DNA from: Geomicrobium sp. JCM 19038
Lineage (GTDB): Bacteria > Bacillota > Bacilli > Bacillales > Marinococcaceae
Assembly: GCF_000698125.1 (NCBI RefSeq)
Contig: NZ_BAXA01000021.1
Coordinates: 1-48,345 of the forward strand
Length of the DNA: 48,345 nt
Reading direction: 5' to 3'
A program made the position numbers and the translations under genes. A model generated the notes under the pieces. That model saw nothing but the letters and a program-made list of their open reading frames with translations. It made no database searches and had not been told where the DNA came from. Positions 9,393 through 18,181 of this stretch are shown in pieces (positions within the stretch are counted from its first letter, which is position 1; each line of letters begins with the position of its first letter).

Positions 9393-10766
9393 ATGTTAAG
9401 CAGAGAGATCACTTCACGGGTCCAACCGAATTTGGACATGCAAGTACCTCCAAAAAAAGAACTATGGTTTTATGGCTTTGGTGCGTATGCAACGTTTTCT
9501 CTATGGACGATGGTCGGGACATTTTTAACGTTTTATTATACAGATGTTGTTGGTTTAGCTGCGGGAGTGGTAGGGACATTAATGCTCGTAAGTCGCGTGT
9601 TTGACGGGGTTACGGATATTTTAATGGGTGTTGCGGTCGATAAAACAAAATCAAAGCACGGTAAAGCAAGACCGTGGTTAATTTGGGGCTCGGTACCATT
9701 AGGAATTGCGATTGTGGCTGTGTTCTCAGTCCCGGAAATGGCGATCTCTAATCAAGTGATGTATGCGTACGTCACCTTTTTCTTATTTATTATTATGTAT
9801 ACATTCATTTCAATTCCGTACAAGTCTCTTATGGGAATGTTAACACTCGATCCTAAAAGTCGTTCGATGGCAAATATTTATTCAACTATTTTGAACTTAT
9901 CAGGAGCTTTAATCGTTACAGTCATCACGCAACCTCTTGCATCAGCAATTGGTTGGACAACAGTCGCTATCATTTATGCAACCATTGCGGTCGTTTTACT
10001 TTATATTACCTTTCTAAAAACGAAAGAGCGAGTGGTCCCTGTTAACCTAGAGACGGTCGGTGTAAAAGAGGGGATTTCCGCATTATTCAGAAATAAATAT
10101 TGGATTGTTATTACAGTGTATTGCATATTGTTTTATACATTAATCGCTGTTAACCAAGGATCTGGCCTTTACTATGCAACGTGGGTCTTAGAAAACCAAA
10201 GCATTTATCCGTTGCTAGGAATCTCATCTATATTGCCAATGGTCATTACGTTGTTCTTTGTTGGTCCGTTTGTTCTGAGGTTCGGGAAGAGGAACACGGT
10301 GTTAATTGGGATTGTCATTTGTATTGTCGGGAATGCGCTGAAGATTATCAATCCGTTTGATGTATCCGTTATCGTTATTGGTAATATTATCGCAGCAGTT
10401 GGTGTTATGCCTACGTTTGCAGTGCTATTTGCAATGATTAATGATACGGCAGAATATGGCGAATACAAAACAGGAAAACGAACGGTCGGCCTTGTCAATA
10501 GTGGCGCGAGTTTTGGAATTAAGGTCGGTACCGGGGTAGGGTTAGCATCCATTGGATGGCTGTTAAGCTTTGGAGGTTATCTAGGTACCGCAGCAGAACA
10601 GACGCCATTGGCTTTGCAGACGATTATCTTCATCGGAATTTACTTGCCGATTATCATTTCCGTTTTAATGTTCATTTGCCTGTCGTTTTTTACGCTCGAT
10701 AAACATTACAAAGGGTATGTGAATGAAATTCAACGAAGGAAAGAAGACGCAACGAAACGAACCTAA
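9393..10766 (+). CDS. GPH-family sugar:cation symporter (MelB/YicJ-like), copy 2
   Basis: A 457-residue, 12-helix symporter of the GPH family, paralogous to the preceding gene. The two share nearly identical N-termini (DMQVPPKKELW.YG.GAYATFSL), the DGVTDILMGVAVDKTKSKHGKARPWLIWGS loop and the NDTAEYGEYKTGKRTVGLVNSGASFGIKVGTG segment. I chose the ATG at 9393, preceded by AAAGGGGGATC, over an upstream ATG at 9336 that has no ribosome-binding site and would add a non-homologous leader overlapping the operator. It ends with the hydrophilic tail LDKHYKGYVNEIQRRKEDATKRT, which serves as reference for the damaged tail of copy 1. Substrate unknown. Confidence 0.92.
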   Translation: MLSREITSRVQPNLDMQVPPKKELWFYGFGAYATFSLWTMVGTFLTFYYTDVVGLAAGVVGTLMLVSRVFDGVTDILMGVAVDKTKSKHGKARPWLIWGSVPLGIAIVAVFSVPEMAISNQVMYAYVTFFLFIIMYTFISIPYKSLMGMLTLDPKSRSMANIYSTILNLSGALIVTVITQPLASAIGWTTVAIIYATIAVVLLYITFLKTKERVVPVNLETVGVKEGISALFRNKYWIVITVYCILFYTLIAVNQGSGLYYATWVLENQSIYPLLGISSILPMVITLFFVGPFVLRFGKRNTVLIGIVICIVGNALKIINPFDVSVIVIGNIIAAVGVMPTFAVLFAMINDTAEYGEYKTGKRTVGLVNSGASFGIKVGTGVGLASIGWLLSFGGYLGTAAEQTPLALQTIIFIGIYLPIIISVLMFICLSFFTLDKHYKGYVNEIQRRKEDATKRT

Positions 10767-10774
10767 GTAATGCC

Positions 10775-10808
10775 ATGCGAAGATCTTAAAGGTCTTCGCA
10801 TTTGTTTT
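10775..10808 (+). terminator. Rho-independent terminator after GPH symporter 2
   Basis: A 12-bp stem with one G-U pair (10775-10786 and 10790-10801) and a 3-base loop, followed by TTGTTTTTA. Confidence 0.85.
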
Positions 10809-10963
10809 TAGAGTAAGAAAAAAGTAATGTGAATGCTTTAGCTGTAGGTCTATAAAACTGGGTATTAGTAACTTAATTTTATCAATTGTTCTTCTATTCA
10901 CGAATGAAACCACTCATTTGCTATTCTTAACATGTAAACGACTATGCGGAGAGGAGCAAGTGT

Positions 10964-13597
10964 ATGAGAGGGAGAATCGTTCGTTATTCAAAAGCAACAG
11001 CACTAGCTGGTCTAGCTTTGACCGCCACACTAACCATTTCAAGTGAGGTAGACGCAGAGCAAGGTGAAGTCTTAAAAATTCTACATACGAATGATATTCA
11101 CGCAACATTTGATAACTTTGGCAAAGCGGCAGGTTACATTGATCAAGTTCGTGAAGACTACGACAATGTGTTGTACTTAGATGCAGGGGATTATGCAAGT
11201 GGAAACCCGGTCGTTGATTTAAACTACGGCATTCCAATGGTCGAGGCATTTAATGAGGCGAACCTTGATGTACTAACGATTGGAAACCATGAATTTGATT
11301 ACGGACAAGACCATCTTATAAACAATATGGATACGTCTACAGCTTCATGGCTTGGGGCAAATGTAGACACAGGAAGTACAGGTGTAGACAATCCAGAACC
11401 GTATACAATGATTGATCTAGACGGTGTATCTGTAGCCATACTTGGAATTACACAAGCACCACCAGCAACGGCACCAGCGAATGTTGAAGGCATGACATTT
11501 GATAGTGATTATGCAGCTGTTGCAGCGGCTTATGAAGAAGAGTTGACGAGTGAAGCCGATGTGATTATTGCACTTACTCATATCGGATATAACGAAGATC
11601 GACAATTGGCTGAAGATGTTGATTATTTTGATGTAATTATTGGTGGGCATTCGCACACAACGTTGAACTCTCCCCAAATCGTAAACGGAACGCTGATTGT
11701 TCAAACTGGTTCGAATTTAAACAACCTTGGCGAACTTACGCTTGCAATTGAGAACAATGAAGTGACTGAATTGGACGGTACACTCGTTCCTGTCGCAGAT
11801 CTTGATACGATGAATGAAGATGTACAAGCTGTTATTGATCATTACAACTCTGAGATGGACGAAGTGTTAGGTGAAGTTATTGGGTACTCTGAGAATGGAT
11901 TAAGCCGTGATGGACGTTTCCAACAAGACGCCCCACTCGGAAACTTCTGGACTGATGCAATGAGAGAGTGGGCAGAAGCAGACGTGGCATTTACAAACAA
12001 CGGGGGAATTCGTGATAGCATACCGAGTGGTGACGTCACATTAAATGAAATTTATACGATTGAGCCGTTTGCAAATGAAATTATGACGATTGAAATGACA
12101 GGTGAAGCGATCGGGAATGTCTTGGAGTACTCGTATAGCCGTGATGGACGCAACCAAATCGATTTGCAAGTGTCAGGCATGGAGTATGAGATTCTTACAG
12201 GGATGACTGGACAATTATCAGATGTGAACATGACAATTGATGGTTCTCCTTTAGAAGATGAAGAAACCTATACAGTGGCTGTTGCTGATTACATCGGTAC
12301 AGGTGGATCAGGTTATGAGTTCGAAGGAGAGGTTATACAAGAGACGGTAGGCTTCATGACAGATGCCATGACTGACTGGGCAAGAACAATGACCGATCAA
12401 GGTGAAACGTTGGATTATGCGAGTGGAGAACGTATCTCCATTACCATCGATCCTTCGGGACCAATTCCAGGTACGATCATTGGTTCAACTGAAACGGGAC
12501 TCTATTCGCAGAATAAAGCCTTTCAAGATGTCGGTTTAGGTAATTTATATACGGACAGTATCCTCGACGATACAGATGCTGATTTTGCATTTTTGAATGC
12601 TTCGTCGGTCACGGGTCAAATCCCACCCGGGGAAATTACAGATGAACAAATCGAAGCTCTCGACGGGTTTGGGAATGAAGTTGTCGTTGTTGAGACAACG
12701 GGTGAACGCATTGAGGAAGTGATTTTAGAGCAGTCGAATTATCATCAAGGCGTGGACCTGCAAGTATCTGGGTTATCTTATACGCTTATACCAGAAGAAT
12801 CTGGTAGTGGATTTGAGAGTGTAGACATTGTTCTTCCTGATGGATCAGAATTAGAAGAAGATGAAGCTTATGTGGTTGCTTACAATGATTTTATGCATAG
12901 CAATTCCTTCTATAATTTCGGTGAGCTCATTGAAGAAAAAGGACCGGTATGGCAAAAAGTCGTTGATTATGTAACGGAACAGAATCGTCCGATCAATTAT
13001 GAAGAAGGTTTAAGAATTACAATCGAAGGTCAAGATGTTGAGCCTGATCCGACAGGAACATGGACAGTGGCAGAAGCTCTTCAGAACAATCATGGTGAAC
13101 GAGCAGTACGTGGATATATCATAGGGAGTATTCAGAACAACGAAGTCGTATTAGGCATAGGCGAGCATGCACCGTCTAATCTGTTACTAGCTGATGATCC
13201 GAATGAAACGGACAGAAGCAACATGCTACCAGTACAATTGGTTAATCAGACGCCAATACGCAATGGATTGAACCTCGTTGATCATCCAGATCACCTGCAA
13301 AAAGAAGTTGTTATTACAGGTTCACTTGAGCGCTACTTCGGAACGCCTGGTATGCGAGATGCGAATCACTTTGCCTGGGTTGAGGAAGACGCTGTCAGTT
13401 GTCAATACGATACATGGCAACAGTCGGACGTTTATACGAAAGGTGATCGAGTGACACACAATGATGTTGTCTACGAAGCAAAGTGGTGGACAGTAGGAGA
13501 GAACCCAGAGAACTCGAGTGAATGGGACGTCTGGCAAGTTGTCGCTGATTGTCAATCAGATGAAGGTGATGGTATAAAGAATGGTCGCAGACGGTAA
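10964..13597 (+). CDS. Secreted bifunctional 5'-nucleotidase/2',3'-cyclic phosphodiesterase-type protein with DUF6359 and CBM5/12 modules, C-terminus frameshifted
   Basis: An 877-residue exported protein. It has a signal peptide (about 1-31, ending VDA-EQ) and a calcineurin-like metallophosphatase domain (ILHTNDIHATF at 39-49, LDAGD at 72-76, a GNHEFDYG motif near 105, GGHSHT). A 5'-nucleotidase C domain follows (about 290-495, NNGGIR), then a second degenerate C-domain copy (about 497-690, with LNASSVTG in place of NNGGIR). A DUF6359-like segment (about 700-800) and a chitin-binding-type CBM5/12 module (YTKGDRV...YEAKWWTVGENP...EWDVW) complete it. It probably releases phosphate or nucleosides from extracellular nucleotides at the cell surface. 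The frame breaks near 13570; see the downstream tail. Confidence 0.88.
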   Translation: MRGRIVRYSKATALAGLALTATLTISSEVDAEQGEVLKILHTNDIHATFDNFGKAAGYIDQVREDYDNVLYLDAGDYASGNPVVDLNYGIPMVEAFNEANLDVLTIGNHEFDYGQDHLINNMDTSTASWLGANVDTGSTGVDNPEPYTMIDLDGVSVAILGITQAPPATAPANVEGMTFDSDYAAVAAAYEEELTSEADVIIALTHIGYNEDRQLAEDVDYFDVIIGGHSHTTLNSPQIVNGTLIVQTGSNLNNLGELTLAIENNEVTELDGTLVPVADLDTMNEDVQAVIDHYNSEMDEVLGEVIGYSENGLSRDGRFQQDAPLGNFWTDAMREWAEADVAFTNNGGIRDSIPSGDVTLNEIYTIEPFANEIMTIEMTGEAIGNVLEYSYSRDGRNQIDLQVSGMEYEILTGMTGQLSDVNMTIDGSPLEDEETYTVAVADYIGTGGSGYEFEGEVIQETVGFMTDAMTDWARTMTDQGETLDYASGERISITIDPSGPIPGTIIGSTETGLYSQNKAFQDVGLGNLYTDSILDDTDADFAFLNASSVTGQIPPGEITDEQIEALDGFGNEVVVVETTGERIEEVILEQSNYHQGVDLQVSGLSYTLIPEESGSGFESVDIVLPDGSELEEDEAYVVAYNDFMHSNSFYNFGELIEEKGPVWQKVVDYVTEQNRPINYEEGLRITIEGQDVEPDPTGTWTVAEALQNNHGERAVRGYIIGSIQNNEVVLGIGEHAPSNLLLADDPNETDRSNMLPVQLVNQTPIRNGLNLVDHPDHLQKEVVITGSLERYFGTPGMRDANHFAWVEEDAVSCQYDTWQQSDVYTKGDRVTHNDVVYEAKWWTVGENPENSSEWDVWQVVADCQSDEGDGIKNGRRR

Positions 13598-13716
13598 CGT
13601 ACACGGCAGGTGACCGCGTATGGTACGAAGGAGAGCTATACGAGGCAAAATGGTGGACACGCGGAGAAAATCCAAGTCATTCTGGTGAGTGGGATGTTTG
13701 GAAAAAAGTATCGTAG
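13570..13716 (+). pseudogene. Second CBM5/12 module of the 5'-nucleotidase, out of frame
   Basis: Frame -1 relative to the upstream gene encodes WYKEWSQTVTYTAGDRV, then YEAKWWTRGENPSHSGEWDVWKKVS and a stop at 13714-13716. This closely repeats the preceding in-frame chitin-binding-type module. Adding one base near 13570 (for example GATTGG for GATGG) joins both into one protein of about 917 residues. It is therefore the real C-terminus of the nucleotidase, cut off by a one-base deletion that may be a sequencing error. Confidence 0.8.
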
Positions 13717-13728
13717 TGAATAGAGGGG

Positions 13729-13758
13729 AGGCGCTCTTGTAAAGTGGAGCGCCTTTTC
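13729..13758 (+). terminator. Rho-independent terminator after the 5'-nucleotidase
   Basis: Stem AGGCGCTC / GAGCGCCT (13729-13736 and 13747-13754) followed by TTTCTT. It lies just after the restored stop codon at 13716, supporting the longer version of the gene. Confidence 0.75.
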
Positions 13759-13770
13759 TTATTAGATTTA

Positions 13771-13813
13771 AGAATCGATTTTTAATTAGATTTATCTAAA
13801 AGAAATTGATTCT
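13771..13813. repeat. Long imperfect inverted repeat upstream of the trans-sulfuration gene
   Basis: Arms 13771-13791 and 13794-13813 are nearly complementary (AGAATCGATTT... / ...AAATTGATTCT, with ATTAGAT/ATCTAA at the centre). The element lies about 50 bases before the coding start and could be an operator or an RNA leader hairpin. I do not recognise a known S-box or T-box. Confidence 0.6.
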
Positions 13814-13865
13814 ATATCTATGATGCGTTATTGTGGTAAACTATTCAGAAAAAGGAGTGGGAACG

Positions 13866-15002
13866 ATGAAGTATTTCGAATCCAAAGCGATCCACCAACA
13901 AGCAGGGAAGAAAAATGATCTACATAGTAAAACGACTCCAATTTACCAAACATCAGCATTTTCATTTCAAGATTTAGATGACTTGGAGAGTTTTTTTATC
14001 GATGAAGAGCGTTATATGTACACGCGGTACGGAAACCCCAATACTGACCAATTAGCGAAAATGGTTGCTAGTTTAGAAGAGGCACCAGAGGGCGTTGCAA
14101 CGTCAAGCGGCATGTCTGCAATTTTAGCGGGAGTGTTGGCGGTCGTAAAGCCTGGTGATCATATGCTTATTCCTGAAGATGTGTATGGTGGGACGTATGA
14201 TTTGTTTCATCAATTCCTAACGGATTGGAACGTAACGGTTAATACAGCACCATTTAATGAGCGAGGTGCAATTGAAGCCGCCATTACGGACGAAACAACG
14301 TTGATTTATACAGAAACGGAAACGAACCCACTTCTACGAGTAGAAGATTTAAACGAAGTGATTGCAGTTGCAAAGAACCATAACGTTGCAGTGATGGTCG
14401 ATAATACGTTTGCGACGCCGTACTTCGTACAACCAATGACACTTGGTGCAGATTTAGTTGTACATAGTGCTACCAAATATATTGGAGGTCATAGTGATGT
14501 GACCGTTGGAGTTCTTGTAGGAACAAGTTCTTGGATGGAGAAAGCCAAGAAGCGGGTCATTCAGCTTGGGATGAATGTGAGTCCGTTTGAAGCATGGCTG
14601 ACGGTCCGTGGTTTAAAAACGCTCGCAGTACGAATGAAGCAACAAAGTGACAATGCAGCAGCGGTTGCCGCGTATCTACGTGAGCAAGAAGGGGTTAAGG
14701 TTTATTATCCTATGAATTTGAGCGACAAAGGAAACGGTGCGATGGTGAGTTTCGATTTGGGAGCAGGCTATGATATCGAAACATTCTTTAAAGAGTTGCA
14801 ATGGATCAAAATCGTACCAACACTAGCAGGAGTAGAAACAACGGTTTCCTATCCTTTAAAAACATCTCACCGAAGTATTCCAAAACCTTTGCAAGAAAAA
14901 CTAGGCATTACAGACGGCTTAGTCCGCATGTCTGTAGGGCTTGAGCATTCAGAAGAGGTTCGCGAAGCATTGCAAATTGCATTATCTAAAGCAAAGAAAT
15001 AA
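13866..15002 (+). CDS. Trans-sulfuration family PLP enzyme (cystathionine gamma-synthase / gamma-lyase type)
   Basis: A 378-residue Cys/Met-metabolism PLP-dependent enzyme. It has an N-terminal TTPIYQTSAFSFQ motif, YTRYGNPNTDQLAKMVASLE, the cofactor-anchoring SSGMSAI and VDNTFATPYFVQP, and the Schiff-base lysine in HSATKYIGGHSD. Length fits MetI/MetC/MccB/MetB homologues (about 370-390). The exact reaction (cystathionine synthesis, cleavage, or methionine gamma-lyase) cannot be fixed from sequence alone. I chose the ATG at 13866 because it has an AAGGAGTGGGA ribosome-binding site; an in-frame GTG at 13833 has none. It stands alone, with an inverted repeat upstream that may regulate it. Confidence 0.88.
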   Translation: MKYFESKAIHQQAGKKNDLHSKTTPIYQTSAFSFQDLDDLESFFIDEERYMYTRYGNPNTDQLAKMVASLEEAPEGVATSSGMSAILAGVLAVVKPGDHMLIPEDVYGGTYDLFHQFLTDWNVTVNTAPFNERGAIEAAITDETTLIYTETETNPLLRVEDLNEVIAVAKNHNVAVMVDNTFATPYFVQPMTLGADLVVHSATKYIGGHSDVTVGVLVGTSSWMEKAKKRVIQLGMNVSPFEAWLTVRGLKTLAVRMKQQSDNAAAVAAYLREQEGVKVYYPMNLSDKGNGAMVSFDLGAGYDIETFFKELQWIKIVPTLAGVETTVSYPLKTSHRSIPKPLQEKLGITDGLVRMSVGLEHSEEVREALQIALSKAKK

Positions 15003-15020
15003 AAAAAGTTTTAAAAACAC

Positions 15021-15049
15021 TTGCGTTATGTAAAACCCCATGATATATT
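15021..15049 (+). promoter_or_regulatory. SigA-type promoter of the 5S-tRNA unit
   Basis: TTGCGT (15021-15026), a 17-base spacer and TATATT (15044-15049), about 35 bases before the mature 5S rRNA. This indicates independent transcription of the short RNA unit. Confidence 0.6.
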
Positions 15050-15083
15050 ATTAAACGTGGCGCAGGGCAATACAGTCACACTG

Positions 15084-15202
<119 letters not shown>

Positions 15203-15213
15203 ATTCATAATAT

Positions 15214-15289
<76 letters not shown>

Positions 15290-15296
15290 ATTATTT

Positions 15297-15319
15297 TCGA
15301 CACTACGTCGAATTTTTTT
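15297..15319 (+). terminator. Terminator of the 5S-tRNA unit (copy 1)
   Basis: Stem TTCGAC/GTCGAA around ACTAC, followed by seven or more T residues. Confidence 0.75.
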
Positions 15320-15368
15320 CTTCCTTGCGAGAAAAAATTGTAGTGCCAATGGTGCAACCAATATACCC

Positions 15369-15391
15369 TCGACACTACGTCGATTTTTTTT
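15369..15391 (+). terminator. Duplicate terminator (copy 2)
   Basis: The same TCGAC ACTAC GTCGA hairpin followed by eight T residues, 72 bases after copy 1. Confidence 0.7.
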
Positions 15392-15482
15392 GTTTCTTAG
15401 CGAGAAAGAATTCCGGTATCCAATGGAATGAAAATGTCATTCGACATCCAATCTTTAGTAAATTAAATAACCAACGACTCAG

Positions 15483-15509
15483 ACAAACGGCAAATCGTTT
15501 GTTTTTTTA
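15483..15509 (+). terminator. Third terminator-like hairpin before thiL
   Basis: Stem ACAAACG/CGTTTGT with loop GCAAAT, then a run of T. It isolates thiL from the RNA unit, so thiL needs its own promoter in 15510-15570. Confidence 0.7.
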
Positions 15510-15580
15510 TGCCTAAAAATACATCCATCTTCTTATTATGATAAAATAATGTTCGACATTGACAATAAGGAGATGCCCTA

Positions 15581-16546
15581 ATGGACGAATTCGGGCTCAT
15601 TAACAAAATACAACAATTAGAAAACGTGAACCACTCCTCAACAAAGGTTGGAATTGGTGATGATGCTGCAGTATTCACCCCAACGAGTGGTAAAGACATC
15701 GTCACTTGTGTAGACACGCTCACAGAAGGTGTCCATTTCACTCGAGAGACGATGAAACCGAGTGATATCGGTTATAAAGCACTTGCGGTTAATATTAGTG
15801 ATATTGCTGCGATGGGAGCAATCCCAGTGTATTATCTCGTTACAATTGCAGTTCCTAAAGATTGGACCGATGATGAGATTCTAGACATCTATGAAGGAAT
15901 GCAACAGCTCGCTCGTAATGAAAACGTGCAGTTAATCGGTGGCGATAGTGTCACGTCAAAAAAAGGTTTGTACCTTTCTGTGACTGTGATTGGCGAAGTG
16001 AACTGTGGAAGAGCGCGGTTGCGAAGTCATGCTGAAGTTGGCGATGTTGTCTTTGTTACAGGAGACCTCGGTGGTTCTGCAGCAGGTCTGCATCAGCTAC
16101 TTGAAGGTGAGAATGTAGAAGAGCATTGGAAAGCTTCGCATCAGAAACCTGCAATGCACACGGCTTTGGCAAATGAAATTGCCCGTTTGCCGTGGAGAAT
16201 TGCTCTTAACGATATTAGTGATGGTCTAGCAAGTGAAAGCTGGGAAATTGCAGAAAGTAGTCATGTTCAAATTGAATTGCTTGAAGAGAAAATACCACTT
16301 TCTGCTGGTCTGGTCGAACATTTTGGTCAACAAAAAGCGATTGAGATGGCTCTTACCGGTGGGGAAGACTTTCAATTGCTAGGCACTGTCGCTCGTGACA
16401 ATTGGCAGCAGCTTCAAACAATAGCAAAGGAAATAGGAGAGCGAGTAACGAAAATTGGAACGGTCATTCATAAAGGCGAAGGTGTCTTTATGACGTCACA
16501 AGACCATACCACACTTCTTTCTCGTGATGGCTACAAGCATGGATGA
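15581..16546 (+). CDS. thiL: Thiamine-monophosphate kinase
   Basis: A 321-residue ThiL that phosphorylates thiamine phosphate to the cofactor thiamine diphosphate, using ATP and Mg2+. Family hallmarks are GIGDDAAV near the N-terminus, TCVDTLTEGVHF, KALAVNISDIAAMGA, LIGGDSVTS and the C-terminal ALTGGEDFQLLGTV. Its position directly after a tRNA unit and before tsaE-tsaB-rimI-tsaD is the B. subtilis order. The ATG follows AAGGAG by 9 bases. The stop overlaps an upstream alternative start of tsaE, consistent with an operon. Confidence 0.95.
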   Translation: MDEFGLINKIQQLENVNHSSTKVGIGDDAAVFTPTSGKDIVTCVDTLTEGVHFTRETMKPSDIGYKALAVNISDIAAMGAIPVYYLVTIAVPKDWTDDEILDIYEGMQQLARNENVQLIGGDSVTSKKGLYLSVTVIGEVNCGRARLRSHAEVGDVVFVTGDLGGSAAGLHQLLEGENVEEHWKASHQKPAMHTALANEIARLPWRIALNDISDGLASESWEIAESSHVQIELLEEKIPLSAGLVEHFGQQKAIEMALTGGEDFQLLGTVARDNWQQLQTIAKEIGERVTKIGTVIHKGEGVFMTSQDHTTLLSRDGYKHG

Positions 16547-16560
16547 AAGTAGGGAGAACC

Positions 16561-17019
16561 ATGGCGGAATACGTAATTCATACAAAACATGTAGAGGAAA
16601 CGATGTACATTGGTGAACAACTGGCAAAAGTAGCAATGCCTGGGGATGTATTTGCGTTAGACGGTGATCTAGGAGCAGGCAAAACTCATTTTAGCAAGGG
16701 CTTTGCCAAAGGTCTGCACGTTGAAGGAAATGTTAATTCACCAACGTTTACGATCATAAAGCAATATAAAGGACGCCTTCCGCTTTATCATATTGATGCA
16801 TATCGCTTAGATGACGGTGAAGGTGAAGAGATTGGCCTATTTGATGTGATTGACGGCGAAGGGGTCTCAGTCATTGAGTGGGCATCAATCATTGAAGATG
16901 AGCTTCCAGACCATACCGTACGTATCTCGTTAACTAGAGTGAGTGATGAAGAGCGACAGCTTCAGTTTAAAGGCGTAGATGAGCGATTTGAACAGGTACT
17001 AAAGGAGTTTGGGCAATGA
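16561..17019 (+). CDS. tsaE: tRNA t6A37 biosynthesis ATPase TsaE
   Basis: A 152-residue P-loop ATPase. Walker A is GDLGAGKTHFSKG, followed by VNSPTFTIIKQY and the conserved YHIDAYRLDDGEGEEIGLFD, with VIEWA near the end. It supports the TsaB-TsaD complex that makes threonylcarbamoyladenosine at position 37 of ANN-decoding tRNAs. I chose the ATG at 16561 (GGGAG 4 bases upstream, start MAEYVIHT). An ATG at 16543, overlapping thiL, lacks a ribosome-binding site. Its stop overlaps the tsaB start by 4 bases. Confidence 0.95.
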   Translation: MAEYVIHTKHVEETMYIGEQLAKVAMPGDVFALDGDLGAGKTHFSKGFAKGLHVEGNVNSPTFTIIKQYKGRLPLYHIDAYRLDDGEGEEIGLFDVIDGEGVSVIEWASIIEDELPDHTVRISLTRVSDEERQLQFKGVDERFEQVLKEFGQ

Positions 17020-17708
17020 TATTAGCAATGGACACGTCCACATACGTATTAGGGGTGGCAGTTGGAGATGATCAAACGGTTCGTGCGGAGTGGACGACGC
17101 ATGAAAAGACCAATCATTCACTACGGTTAATGCCTGGCATTGACCTCGTGTTAAAAAGCGCTGGACTTAAGCCAAAGCAATTATCGACAATTGCAGTAAC
17201 AACCGGACCGGGATCTTATACAGGAGTTCGAATTGGCGTATCGACAGCGAAAGCAATGGCAAGTTCACTTAACTTACCGCTCGTTGAAGTGTCTACACTT
17301 GAAACACTAGCTTCAAATGGCAAGTATCGCGAAGGTCTAGTTTGTTCTTTTATTGATGCAAGACGTGGGCAAGTGTATGCAGGGGTGTATGAAGTGAAAG
17401 ATGAAGCATTGACTGTGTACAAAGAAGAGCGTCTACTTCTTTTGGAAGACTTGTTACAAGAACTGAAAAATGAAGAACGCTCGGTGTTGTTTTTGAGTTT
17501 GGATGTCGATCTACACCGCGAAACGCTTACACATGAACTTGGTGAGCATGCCATGTTTGGTGCAACCGGTGACAATCGGACAAAGCCAAGTGAAGTGTTA
17601 CGGATTGCGAGTAAAAAGGAAGCAGCAACGAACGTAGATGCCGTGGTCCCAAGATATTTGCAACTGGCAGAAGCGGAGAAGAATATAAAGAAAGAGTCAT
17701 CATCATGA
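17016..17708 (+). CDS. tsaB: tRNA t6A37 biosynthesis protein TsaB
   Basis: A 230-residue ASKHA-fold protein. Hallmarks are MDTSTYVLGVAV at the N-terminus and the TTGPGSYTGVRIGVSTAKAMA loop; it ends with VPRYLQLAEAE. TsaB is the scaffold partner of TsaD and is not itself the threonylcarbamoyl transferase. It overlaps tsaE upstream and rimI downstream by ATGA junctions, which implies coupled translation and matched dosage of the t6A proteins. Confidence 0.95.
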   Translation: MILAMDTSTYVLGVAVGDDQTVRAEWTTHEKTNHSLRLMPGIDLVLKSAGLKPKQLSTIAVTTGPGSYTGVRIGVSTAKAMASSLNLPLVEVSTLETLASNGKYREGLVCSFIDARRGQVYAGVYEVKDEALTVYKEERLLLLEDLLQELKNEERSVLFLSLDVDLHRETLTHELGEHAMFGATGDNRTKPSEVLRIASKKEAATNVDAVVPRYLQLAEAEKNIKKESSS

Positions 17709-18166
17709 CAAATCCACAATCGTTGCCTCGAACTGTTCGTAAGATGCAATTGGATGATATTGTGAAAGTACTCATTGTAGAACGTGATGCTTTTACAATG
17801 CCTTGGTCAGAGCAAGCGTTTTTAAATGAACTCGGAAAAAATCCATTTGCAAATTACCAAGTCATCGAGACACACGGACAAATTGTTGGTTACGGTGGAA
17901 TGTGGATTGTGATGTACGAAGCCCATATTACGAACTTCGCCATTCATTCGTCCTTTCGAGGGCATAGCTTTGGCAAGGAGCTGTTTCAAGCCATGTTAGA
18001 TGAAGCTGTGAAGTACGGGGTTAAGAAAGTCACGTTAGAAGTACGCGTTAGCAATCACCGTGCTCAAAAGTTGTATCAGCATTTTGGATTTGTCAAAACA
18101 GGGCTTGAAGTTGGCTATTACACAGATACGAATGAAGATGCATACGTGATGACTTTGGAGATGTAG
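17705..18166 (+). CDS. rimI: Ribosomal protein S18-alanine N-acetyltransferase-like GNAT
   Basis: A 153-residue GNAT. Motif A (NFAIHSSFRGHSFGKELFQAML) includes a modified acetyl-CoA loop R-G-H-S-F-G where Q/RxxGxG/A is usual. LEVRVSNHRAQKLYQHFGF and the C-terminal YYTDTNEDAYVMTLEM are typical of RimI. The known role is N-terminal acetylation of ribosomal protein S18. The gene sits between tsaB and tsaD as in other Firmicutes. Confidence 0.92.
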   Translation: MTNPQSLPRTVRKMQLDDIVKVLIVERDAFTMPWSEQAFLNELGKNPFANYQVIETHGQIVGYGGMWIVMYEAHITNFAIHSSFRGHSFGKELFQAMLDEAVKYGVKKVTLEVRVSNHRAQKLYQHFGFVKTGLEVGYYTDTNEDAYVMTLEM

Positions 18167-18181
18167 AAAGGACGATGCGGA

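Noticed and set aside
17216-17749. A 177-codon minus-strand frame inside tsaB
   Set aside because: Antisense shadow of a well-supported gene; Ser/Arg-rich composition and no ribosome-binding site.
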